Positions 36,949-46,319 of a stretch of DNA of 64,000 nucleotides are shown one piece after another. The position numbers were made by a program, and so were the translations under genes. Below the pieces are notes generated by a model, which did not search any database, had not been told where the DNA came from, and saw only the letters and a list, made by a program, of their open reading frames with translations. Source of the stretch: Synaphobranchus kaupii (taxonomy: Eukaryota; Chordata; Actinopteri; Anguilliformes; Synaphobranchidae). Positions within the stretch are counted from its first letter, which is position 1; the number at the start of each line of letters is the position of its first letter. The stretch spans positions 91,733,358 to 91,797,357 of the forward strand of contig CM056376.1 of the NCBI GenBank assembly GCA_029718625.1. The letters run 5' to 3'.

Positions 36949-38178
36949 TCAACACCTACGCACGAAGGAGCTGGCGGAAGGTACCTCCACATCTCTCTCC
37001 AGCTCCACGGCCAGGCACCGAAGAGTGCTCTCCAGAGTCTGGTTAGTGCGCTCCGTCTCTCCATTGGTCTCCGGGTGGAAACCGGAAGAAAGACTGACAG
37101 ACACCCCCAATAGAGCACAAAAGGAGCGCCAGAACCTCACGGCGAATTGGGGACCGCGATCAGATACCACTTCTAGAGGAAGACTGTGAACCCTAAACAC
37201 GTGATCTACAATTAACTGGGCAGTTTCAGGTGCAGATGGCAGTTTGGGCAAGGCGATGAAGTGCGCCGCCTTCAAAAACCGATTAACCACCACTAAGATC
37301 ACTGTGTTTCCGTGAGACACCAGCAAACCTTTGACGAAGTTGAGGGCGATGTGACTCCAGGGATGGCTGAGAACGGGTAGAGGACGTAAGAGACCCGAGG
37401 GAGGGAGCCGTGAACCCTTGTTGCGGGTGCAAACCGTACAAGCGGCGACAAATTCCCGCACATCGCTCTTCAAGTGGTCGAAAATGCGTGATAACGCATC
37501 CGGTTTAACATTCTTCGAACCGGGACGATTAGTCAGAAGGAATCTAAACCGTGCGAAGAATAAAGACCATCGGCTTTGCCGAGAATTGCATGTCTTAGTC
37601 TGTTGGATATATTCCAAGTTTTTATAGTCGGTCCAGAGCGTAAAGGGATGCGCTGCTCCCTCCAACCAATGACTCCGCTCCTCTAATGCCAATTTGACCG
37701 CCAACAGCTCTCGATCCCCGACATCGTAATTTCTCTCGGCTGATGTAAGAACACGAGAGAAATACGCGCATGGGTGTAGTTTGCGGTCCAGCGGAGAATG
37801 CTGAGACAAAATGGCTCCAACCCCCAGCTCAGAAGCATCCACTTCTACCACAAAGGGGAGGGAGGGATTGGGAGTTATCAGGATAGGTTCGGAGCAAAAC
37901 CTCTTCTTTAGCTCCATAAATGCTGCCTCAGCCCTAGAGTTCCATTGGAACTGAGCAGGTGATGTCTTTTTGGTAAGGGCTGTGATAGGCGCGGCTACCG
38001 TGCTAAAATTGCAGATAAACTGCCGGTAAAAATTAGCGAAGCCCAAGAAGCGCTGCACTTGCTTCACAGAATTAGGCGTGGGCCAGTCTTTTACCGCCGA
38101 AACATTCTCTGGGTCCATAAGAACTTTACCATCCGCTACAATGCTAAGAAGGACACAGAATTGGTGTGGAAAGCGCAT
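36949..38178 (-). pseudogene. Pol fragment: end of RT, RNase H and integrase core
   Basis: The 409-codon open frame starts within the reverse transcriptase thumb. The tether region [15 protein letters not shown] is near residues 41-55. RNase H follows with its Asp in VEVDAS (114), Glu in GDRELLA (157) and Asp in LWTDYKNL (184; Tyr sits where His is usual). The integrase zinc-binding part is mostly deleted: only the CTVC pair (247-250) remains, joined abruptly to RIFD at 231-234. In the integrase core the first catalytic Asp is replaced by Asn (IALNF, 280), while the second (VVSDRG, 340) and the Glu (NGETER, 376) are kept with D35E spacing. The start Met is only the first in the open stretch, not a natural start. 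Confidence 0.93.
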
Positions 38179-38560
38179 TTTTCGGCTTTAACAAATAGTT
38201 GAGCCTTAAGAAGCGCCTCCAAAACCTGCCTAACATGAACGACGTGAGACGAAAAGGTCCAGAGAAAAAATGTAAATATCGTCCAAGTAAACAAAGACGG
38301 ATTTCTCCGGCATCTCTTTCAGAACATTGGACTCGTAGTGTCCGTGGTGAGTATTAAATGCCGTCTTCCACTCATCGCCCTCACGCATGCGCACCAGATT
38401 GTAGGCAGGTTAAGTGAAGGTTAAGTTTGGAAAAGACCAACGCCCCTGTAAGTGCTCGAATGCAGAGTTCATGAGTGGAAGAGGATACCTGTTCTTAATG
38501 GTGATGTCATTAAAGCCCTGATAGTCTATACAGGGTCTCACACAACTCAAGCGCCCCTAC
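38179..38560 (-). pseudogene. Reverse transcriptase palm region, frameshifted
   Basis: In shifting frames the minus strand shows [11 protein letters not shown] (near 38540-38505), [20 protein letters not shown] (near 38490-38435) and the catalytic VYLDDIYIF (near 38300-38270), then KAEKCAFHT (near 38185). These are the fingers and palm of a Ty3/Gypsy reverse transcriptase. Frame changes occur between blocks and a deletion removes sequence just before the YLDD motif. The catalytic aspartates themselves are retained, but no continuous frame links them. Confidence 0.85.
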
Positions 38561-38999
38561 CACCTCCGGGGTCTCTGAAGAAACATCAGATGAGATCTCC
38601 CACTCAAAATCGGAAATAGAAAAATCATCCTCCTCCATGGGACCCCCCTCCGCAAAGGAGTCCCAGGCCAGACTCTCCTCTCCACTCCCTGCGAGAGGGG
38701 AGGAAGTATCCTAGTCAAAGCGAGACTCCGCCTCCTCCAAATCACTATCGGAGCTGAGCTCGGAACCGTCAGGAACGCAGCTCGAAGAGGGGTAAATAAC
38801 CATACGACAATGGGATTGACACTGGGAACCCCACTGGCGAATAGGATCCCTGTCTCTGCCCAAACTAACATGAGGGTCATGTAACCCTAGCTATGAATGT
38901 CCTAGAACGAGTGGGTATGACCGGGAATCAACTAAAATAATTCTTCTCTCCGAGTGACCCTGGAGAAAAATGCACATCTGTAAAGTACCGGTTATTTCT
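38561..38999 (-). pseudogene. Protease-to-RT linker, acidic and degenerate
   Basis: Just after the protease, the minus strand reads VLGHS and NPH/DPHV-like words usual for the end of fish Gypsy proteases, with a stop at about 38882. A long acidic stretch (SELSSDSDLEEAE) follows in one frame, up to the beginning of the reverse transcriptase near 38540. Its composition fits a linker; no catalytic motif is visible. Confidence 0.6.
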
Positions 39000-39512
39000 T
39001 CAATGATCCAAAGGGCGACTATCGAGAGCTGTAACCTGACGAGAGCTAGTGAGTCTGTGTGTGGGAATCTCTAATTCCCTAGCCCATTTAGCGTCAATAA
39101 AACACTCGACTGCTCCAGAATAAATAAAGGCGTCAACGCTAACCGAGCGCCCATTCCAAAGCAGTTGGACAGGTAACAGGGTCCGAGAAAGAGTACTACC
39201 CACCAACTTGGGACACTGATCCTTTATATGACCCTTGCGCTTACAGTAGTGGCACCAGGAATCCTGTGGTTTCGCCCTCCTTGACTTGTGGAGGAATGAC
39301 CCATCCACCTGCATGGGCTCCTCCTGATCAGCGGAGGAGTAGGTGGAAAAACCAGACGGAGTCCCTACCAATATATGACGAACCGGGTGGTCTCTACGCC
39401 CTCGCTCACGCTCCCTGATACAGTTGTTAAGGCGTATAGCTGTAGTAACCAGGGCACTGAACGTAGCAGGTGGCTTGAGCTTGGCTAAGGCATCCTTAAA
39501 AGGATTAGACAA
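39000..39512 (-). pseudogene. Gag zinc knuckle and protease fragment
   Basis: The 170-codon frame starts inside gag (MSNPFKDALAKLKPP is not a natural start). A CCHC zinc knuckle, C-X2-C-X4-H-X4-C, lies at residues 87-100 (CHYCKRKGHIKDQC) and would bind the element's RNA. The aspartic protease follows; its catalytic triad, normally D-S/T-G, reads Y-S-G at residues 131-133, so the protease is inactive. The frame ends at 39000, where the protease still has sequence to come. Confidence 0.9.
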
Positions 39513-39737
39513 TGCCTTTAAAAATAAAGACCTAAGCGGACCGTCAGGCCATCCTGTCTCCCGGCCAGTGCTCGAAACGCGATGGAAAACGCCGCTACCG
39601 TGTCAGTGCTCTGATGCAGACTAGTCAGTCTCATAGCAGCCTCTTCACCGGAGACATCATGATCAAAGATCAACTGCATTTCCTTCATCAGCTGAATCGG
39701 ATCACGTAAGACTGGGGCGTTGGCCCAGATGAGAGGG

Positions 39738-40148
39738 TCAGCCCAAGCGAGAGCCTAGTCGTTTAAAAGCGACAATATGAACGCTATCCGGGATTTTTGT
39801 GTGGAAAACCAGGAGGATTGTGCCTGAAAAAATATCAGGCACTGTGTCAAAAATGACCGGCACTTCACCGGTTCCCCACTGTAGCGAGGCGGCAATTGGA
39901 GCTTGGGTACGTGGCAAGGGAACGGGAGGTGTAAGTGCGTGTGCAACTGGGGGTGGATTCACTGCCATAGAGAGTCTGTGCAGACTCTCCATCAACTTGT
40001 GGAGGCATTCTCCCTGACAACGCAGTTGCTCCATCAACTGGCCTTGTTGTATTTGCAGGGTGAGAATGGCCTCCTCGAAAGTAACCCCTGTAGCGCCCTG
40101 ACTGGCCAGCGTTTTATGAGATACCTGTGGTGTCGCTGGTCCTTCCAT
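39738..40148 (-). pseudogene. Gag N-terminal fragment
   Basis: The frame opens with MEGPATPQVSHKT at 40148, 16 bases after the 5' LTR. It includes a glutamine-rich coiled-coil-like stretch (ILTLQIQQGQLMEQLRCQGE) and a proline-rich segment (PPPVAHALTPPVPLPRTQ). The frame breaks near 39750; capsid-like sequence continues in other frames to the zinc-knuckle segment (39512). It fits the N-terminus of fish Gypsy gag proteins. Confidence 0.8.
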
Positions 40149-40449
40149 ACTGACTTTGATATTCTATAAGGGGGGAGTGTAAGGTTCGGAGAACCAGGCG
40201 CGACAACCAAGGAATCTAAAAGTGTACAGACGTGCTCAAATTTGTCGGTAACCCTGGTAAAGATGGGTAAAAAGGGTTATAAAAAATTCACCGTTTGGTG
40301 AATTAGCTTAATCTCACACTGAAAAAATGAGATAAATCCAACCTTTAATTGACGTTCATTTGTTATGAGAAAAAAAAATCCCTCATCAAGAAATAATTAT
40401 TTTTAATAAAACCACGTTGGCCACAATTATTGGTACCCCTGCATTTATA

Positions 40450-41810
40450 CAGTCAAGCCGGAAAGTCTGCACACCCCTTTCACCTTCTCCACGTTTTATT
40501 ACGTTACAGACATATTCTACAATAGATTGAGTTCATTTTTTGTCTCAAAATTCTACACAAAATAGCCCATAATGACAAAGTGAAAACAGGATTTTAGACA
40601 TTTGTGCTAATTTATTAAAAATCAAAATGTAAAATATCATTTGTACACAAGTGTGCACACCCTTTGATATGACACCCAAAAGTGAGCTGAGGTGCATTTT
40701 GTTTCCACTGATACTGCTTGAGATGTTTCTACAACTTAATTGGAGTCCACCTGTGATAAATTCAATTGATTGGACATGATTGGGGATTGCCAACACCTGC
40801 CTATATAAGGTCCCACAGTTGACAGTGCATGTCAGAGCAAACTCCAAGCCATGGGGTCAAAGGAATTATCTGCAGACCTCAGAAACAGGATTGTGTCAAG
40901 GCATAGATCTGGAGAAGGGTACGGAAAAATCTCTGCAGCTTTACAGGTCCCAAAGAGCACAGCCACCATCATTCGTAAATGGAAGAAGTTTGGAACCACC
41001 AAGAATCTTCCTAGACCTGGCCGCCTAGCCAAACTGAGCAATCGGGGAAGACGGGCCTTGGCCAGGGAGGTGAGCAGGAACCCGAGGGTCACTCTGACAG
41101 AGCTCCAGCGTATCCTTGTGGAGATGGGAGAACCTTTCAGAAGATCAACCATCCAGGCAGCACTCCACCAATCAGGCCTTTATGGTAGAGTGGCCAGACG
41201 GAAGCCCCTCCTTAGTAAAAGGCACATGACAGCCCGCTTGGAGTTTGCCAAAAGGCACCTAGAAGACTCTCAAACCATGAGAATCAAGCTTCTCTGGTCT
41301 GATGAAACCAAAATTGAACTTTTTGGCCTGAATACCAAGCGTCACGTCTGGAGGAAACCAGGCACCGCTCATCACCTGGCTAATACCATCCCTACAGTGA
41401 AGCATGGCGGTGGCAGCATCATGATGTGGGGATGTTTTTCAGCAGCGGGAACAAGGCGACTAGTCCTGATAGAGGGAAAGATGAATGCAGCTAAGTACAC
41501 CGAGATCCTTGAAGAAAACCTGCTCCAGAGCGCCCTGGACCTCAGACTGGGGCGAATGTTTACCTTCCAACATGACAACGACCCGAAGCACACAGCCAAG
41601 AGAACAAAGGAGTGGCTTCGGTGAAAGTCTGTGCATGTCCTTGAGTGGCCCAGCCAGAGCCCAGACCTGAATCCAATTGAACACTTCGTCATTATTGGCT
41701 ATTGTGTGTAGATGTTTGAGGCAAATACTCAATCTATTGTAGTATAAGTCTGTAACGTAATAAAATGTGGAGAAGGTGAAAGGAGTGTGCAGAGTGTTCT
41801 GGCTTGACTG
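40450..41810 (+). mobile_element. Tc1-like transposon nested in the fold-back element
   Basis: The ends CAGTCAAGCCGGAAAGTCTG and, inverted, CAGTCAAGCCAGAACACTCT sit next to TA on both sides (40448-40449, 41811-41812). The inverted repeats extend about 130 bp (CACCTTCTCCACGTTTTATT and its partner). The other arm of the host palindrome keeps the uninterrupted sequence (TGCATTTATATATTGAATAA when read inverted), an internal empty site that fixes the insertion point exactly. The right repeat directly follows a truncated transposase gene, an internal deletion. Confidence 0.95.
40851..41711 (+). pseudogene. Tc1 transposase, one stop and C-terminal deletion
   Basis: The start MGSKELSADLRNRIV at 40851 is natural for this group. 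Helix-turn-helix regions and a GRLAKLSNRGRR hook fill the first 120 residues. The first catalytic Asp is at 151 (WSDETK), the glycine box GGGSIMMWG follows at 187-195, and the second Asp is in HDNDPKH (241-247). Codon 258 is TGA (41622-41624), but the same frame goes on through LNPIEH, keeping the third catalytic Glu, then runs into terminal-repeat sequence and stops at 41711. About 60 C-terminal residues usual for the family are missing. The upstream 257 codons are otherwise intact. Confidence 0.93.
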
Positions 41811-42771
41811 TATATTGAATAAAGTAATAATTTTTAATATTTGGTCGCATATCTTTGCATGTGACCCAACAACATCAAAAGAATCTTGATATCTTATTTT
41901 CTGGTACTCTTACAAGCAATACTATAACGTCTCTGCATTTGAATGGAATAGGAATTTGGGGGTGGAACTAGATTTAGCTGTAAATTATGCTGGAACAGTA
42001 TGGAATACATGGTTGGTAAAATGGCCCTAAGTCATCAAGGGTCTGACATATCAAACAAGCCTCAAACCATCACTCTGCTGCCAGATATGTAGTAGATATG
42101 GATGGATCACTTTAAGGGTTGTTTGTCCTATTGAACTCTATGGAAAAATAAGTCAGGAGAAGAAACCATTCAAGTTATCCATCCATATCTACTGTATTTC
42201 TGGAAGCAAAGTGATGGTTTAAGGCTTGTTTGATACGTCAGACCCTTGATGACTTAGAGCCATTTAGCCAACCATGTGTTCCATACTGTTCCAGTGTAAT
42301 TTACAGCTAAATCTAGTCCCACCCCCCAATTCCCATAGAGATCCATTCAAATGCGGAGACATTTAGTATCGCTTGTAAGAGTACCAGAAAATAAGATATC
42401 AAGAGTCTTTTGATGTTGGGTCACAGACATCAGGAAGTCATGGCATGCAAAGATATTAAAAATTATTACTTTATTCAATATATAAATGCAGGGGTACCAA
42501 TAATTGTGGCCAATGTGGTTTTGTTAAAAATAATTATTTCTTGATGAGGGATTTTTTTTTCCTCATAATAGGTTGGATTTTTTCAGTGTGAAACAACAAA
42601 AGAACCTCATGCTCTCAAACAAAGAGCATCAAGAGGAGATCAGAGAAAAACAAAAGAAAGCCTGTGTAAATGGGCAAGAGAACGAAAATGAAAATAGAAC
42701 CTGTTACCTTAAGCTCTAGGTGCGAATGAGCTAAACAAAAAGGTAACAGGTGGAGAGTATAAAGGATAGAG

Positions 42772-44071
42772 TGTCACGATCCAACACACTGACTGAACCC
42801 AAACGCACGACCAGGAGACAGGGAAACGGAAATGAGTATTTATTCAGGAAGCTTGGGGCAGTCCCAAGCTGTACATAGGTAAACACAATGAAAACAACAA
42901 AAGAGGAAGTCCTTTAACACAGCTACGTGCTCCAAGCCGGAACTGGACTGGAACTGGACCGGGAGGTCCAACAGGAACTGGTATAATGGAAACAGCAGGC
43001 TGTTCCAAGCCGGAACTGGACTGGAACTGGATCGGGAGATCCAACAGGAACTGGTACAGCGGGTGTTCCAAGCCGGAACTGGACTTGGGTTCCGAACCGG
43101 AACTGGACTGGAACGGGACCGGGAGGTCCAACAGGAACTGGTACAGCGGTTCGTTCCAAGCCGGAACTGGACTGGAACTGGACCGGGAGGTCCAACAGGA
43201 ACTGGTACAGCGGAAACAGCGGTTCGTTCCAAGCCGGAACAGGACTTGGGTTCCGAACCGGAACGGGAACGGAACTGGACCGGGAGGTCCAAACAGGAAC
43301 TGGAACAGAGGCACAACCCGAACTGGCTCAGGTACTGAAAAAGCAGAGGTAGGTATTTAGGCGGAACACGAACAGGGTAAGCAGTGTGGTGAAGCTCTAG
43401 TTAGCCCGGTCTGGGTAGCTGGACCACAGCGGAGCCGGGGACCGTAACCGCAGCAAGGTGGGCGCCACGGCCGGACAGGAACCACTGGAGGGTGCAGAGA
43501 TTGTTAACCCAGCTGCGGGTGCGACGTTGGTAGGGAGCTGAGGTACTGCAACAACACGGAGAGTGGAGACAGCTGCAGGCTGGACGGAGCTGAGGAGGGT
43601 AAAAGCACAAACGAACAAAACAAAGGGCAAACAGGACAGCAGAAGCAGGGACTGAAACAAACTACAAACAGTGGGTTAAATGCACAGAGTAGACAACGGA
43701 ATTCTAAGATCAACCTTGATAAACAAGGACAGGACTAGAAACAAGAGACCAAGACCAAACGAAGTACGTTAACGAACTGGCGCTGAATAGCAGCCAGTCG
43801 GGGGTTTAAGTATAGGGAGTGAAATTGAAACCAATAAGGAAATCGTGAGGAATGTAACCGCGGGTGATTGAATAATTAACAGGTGAGGAATGCATGCCAC
43901 AAGCGGGAAAGGAGACAGGTGAAACCAAAGTGGAAGCACAGAGTGAAACAAACGGAGGGGGACACGCCCAGCCTTTAGCAAAGGGGAAAACACGGACGAA
44001 GGGAATCCAACATGACACGGAGGGAAAGGGTAAAACATGGAAAACGGACAGGAAGGGAGCGGAACGTTACA
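42772..44071 (-). mobile_element. Solo LTR of a second retrotransposon
   Basis: TAGAG at 42767-42771 and 44072-44076 flanks a 1300-bp sequence that on the minus strand starts TGTAACG and ends CGTGACA. Near its 3' end is a polyadenylation word AATAAA (about 42842-42837), and a weak TATA-like word lies near 43815. There are no coding regions. A 5-bp duplication with TG...CA ends and no internal region means recombination between two LTRs removed the rest. The parent family is not identified. Confidence 0.88.
42925..43320. repeat. Minisatellite inside the solo LTR
   Basis: Modules CCAAGCCGGAACTGGACTGG, AACTGGACCGGGAGGTCCAA and CAGGAACTGGTACAGCGG recur about six times in units of roughly 50-110 bp, some joined by GACTTGGGTTCCGAACCGG. 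The word GGACCGGGAGGTCC is a near-palindrome in most units. Confidence 0.88.
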
Positions 44072-44413
44072 TAGAGAGCAAGATAGGAAAGAAAAGACTA
44101 AACCAATCTATATCCTAACTCAAACCGGACTTGCTACGTTTCTTATTTGAAACAACCAGAAATGTAGTGACCGAATTCCTATACCTTACCGACTTTGATG
44201 TCAAATAGCAAAGACAATATCGAAGTACCAGAAGGGGGAAGCCCTGGGCTATTTATAACTGGCAGGAAACCCAAAACAGGTGAGAGGAATAATAGCCGGG
44301 CGAGATAAAAACACCGGAACGGAGGATGGAAAATCCGATAGAGCGCCCCGACGACGCCAAAAAAGAGAACGACCGCAGAAACAACAGAGGCTGCCAAAAA
44401 TCATGACACACAG

Positions 44414-44888
44414 TGTTCTGGACAGTACATAACAGAACTGTGGTGAGCCTACAGCAGTAATGGACCCATACTAACAAACATGTTCCAAGTGATCATCTAA
44501 GGGACACAGCTTTGGGCATCATCCAATGTTTGACTTTATGAAATTTTTGTGATTGTTTTGAAGGCTCTGCTAAACCCATGGCTATTAGGGTTCACTGTGT
44601 GTGTGGGCAGGGGGCGGGGAGCCCCTTAGGATAGGGTGGAGTAAGAGGTGATAGTGGGACTTAGTAAAACTTGGCACCATCTCTGTTATCAATTATAAAG
44701 CTGGCTGACTATCCTTATTACATTTGCATAATTACTGTGACTGAAGATAAGCAACATATCAGGCTAATGCAGTACCTTTAATTAAAAACAGCCATTCGGA
44801 TGAACCTCTTCATTACAGCGACAGATGGCTCCCATTAAGCGACTACGTGTCTTTCCCCGTTTATAAGAGAGTACAGGGTGACTGTGCG

Positions 44889-44942
<54 letters not shown>

Positions 44943-45392
44943 CAAGTGTGCGTGTGTGTGCGCGCAAGTGTGCATGTGTGTATCAGTGTATGTGTGTGTG
45001 TGTGTATGTGTGCCTGCCTTTGTGTTTTGCCTTTTGTTGATTTTTCCCAAGTTGTTGCCATTTCTAAGATTGATGCAATAAGCCGCTTTATTCTGAGCAG
45101 AAACTAATTCTGAGGGAGAAACAAACACATGGCTGTGAAAACTCCAAAAAGCCCCAAACATGCTCCTGATCTGGACCTCAAATTCATTACCTGGATGGAC
45201 ACAATTTTTGCAGGTTTTATTACTATCAAATCAGCTGTCAGGTTAGGCCTTGGAAACAAGGCAGGCAAAATCAGTGAATTTAATGTAAACACTTACTGTA
45301 AGTGCTGAAATATACCATAAAAAAGGAATATACTGCGGCCCTGCAGGAATGGAGTATGAGATCCTTGCTTACAGGGGATGTGTAGTGTACAG
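44414..45392. other. Unique non-coding block with a GT repeat
   Basis: No gene. Bases 44660-44860 are unique and AT-rich, with a POU-type octamer ATTTGCAT at 44722-44729 followed by AATTA; 45140-45270 is similar in texture. A pure GT tract occupies about 44891-44940. These look like candidate regulatory DNA, by inference only. Confidence 0.4.
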
Positions 45393-45905
45393 CCCTGGCA
45401 CAGCACAGGATAGGGACTGCACAGTCCTGATTCAGCACAGGATAGGGACTGCACAGTCCTGATACAGCACAGGATAGGGACTGCACAGTCCTGGTACAGC
45501 ACAGGATAGGGACTGCACAGTCCTGATACAGCACAGGATAGGGACTGCACAGTCCTGATTCAGCACAGGATAGGGACTGCACAGTCCTGATACAGCACAG
45601 GATAGGGACTGCACAGTCCTGGTACAGCACAGGATAGGGACTGCACAGTCCTGATACAGCACAGGATAGGGACTGCACAGTCCTGATACAGCACAGGATA
45701 GGGACTGCACAGTCCTGATACAGCACAGGATAGGGACTGCACAGTCCTGGTACAGCACAGGATAGGGACTGCACAGTCCTGGTACAGCACAGGATAGGGA
45801 CTGCACAGTCCTGATACAGCACAGGATAGGGACTGCACAGTCCTGATACAGCACAGGATAGGGACTGCACAGTCCTGATACAGCACAGGATAGGGACTGC
45901 ACAGG
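45393..45905. repeat. 32-bp minisatellite, about 16 units
   Basis: The unit is TACAGCACAGGATAGGGACT then GCACAGTCCTGA, nearly invariant except for GATA, GGTA or GATT at the joint. Each unit contains GGACTGCACAGTCC, a perfect 6-bp stem with two central bases. All three minus-strand frames are open through the array because three 32-bp units equal 96 bases; this is a property of the repeat, not evidence for a protein. Confidence 0.96.
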
Positions 45906-46247
45906 GTTAGCACAGCAGAGGCAGTTTGATAACTCAGGCGACCCCTAGTGGCCCAGACACAGAACTGAGATGCATCGCATGTCACACCAGCCAGCATCCC
46001 AGACAGCAGAGCCTGGGGATGGACACACAGACACACGCATGCACGGACACACACGTGCGCACATGCACACGCGAACATGCATGCTCGGACACACACACTC
46101 GCACATCCACACAGCAGCAGAGGAAGAGTGCGGGGAACATCATTATCGTCTGAGTATGACATTGTAATCGCACTTCATTCCATTTGATCTATCTGTCTGT
46201 TCTGTTTAACCCCACATCCCTGCAGTTGACATGCTTTCTCTCTCTCC

Positions 46248-46319
<72 letters not shown>

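Larger units (their letters stand above)
40227..42592. mobile_element. Tc1-type fold-back element inside the 5' LTR
   Basis: The left end CAGACGTGCTCAAATTTGTC follows TA. The arm continues with CCTCATCAAGAAATAATTAT and GGCCACAATTATTGGTACCC and, after an internal Tc1 insertion, with TTGAATAAAGTAATAATTTT to a centre near 42145. The same sequence returns inverted to 42592, so without the Tc1 the element is a palindrome of about 1 kb. The right arm lacks its last 90 or so bases, lost with adjacent LTR sequence. Its core also occurs at 7026-7210 and 50208-50618. Confidence 0.88.
35661..44408 (-). mobile_element. Ty3/Gypsy chromovirus-type LTR retrotransposon, decayed and nested
   Basis: Identical 5-bp duplications CACAG at 35656-35660 and 44409-44413 bound the element. 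On the minus strand the order is 5' LTR (44408 to 40165, split by later insertions), gag, protease, reverse transcriptase, RNase H, integrase with GPY/F module and chromodomain, polypurine tract (36384-36374, AAGGGGGGTCC) and 3' LTR (36373-35661). The pol order and chromodomain place it in Ty3/Gypsy chromoviruses. All frames are broken and several catalytic residues are changed, so it is inactive. The interior between LTRs is about 3.8 kb, shorter than complete relatives, because pieces of reverse transcriptase and integrase are deleted. No TGG-starting primer-binding site follows the 5' LTR; gag begins only 16 bases after it, so that region may be deleted. Confidence 0.94.
40165..44408 (-). 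repeat. 5' LTR split into three pieces
   Basis: The pieces 40165-40226, 42593-42771 and 44072-44408 align in order with the 3' LTR. About 140 bp (equivalent to 35722-35861) is missing at the first junction, so the fold-back insertion was followed by a deletion. The second interruption is a clean solo-LTR insertion with TAGAG duplications. The TATA-like region is kept in the last piece. Confidence 0.92.

Noticed and set aside
42840..43360. Open frames on both strands across GGAACTGG repeats
   Set aside because: They lie in a solo LTR minisatellite and are open on both strands, as expected for a repeat without stops.
45280..46162. Long open minus-strand frames of repeated SLSCAVSGLCSPYP-type residues
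   Set aside because: They are translations of a 32-bp minisatellite; all three frames are open and no start, splice or flanking coding sequence supports a protein.
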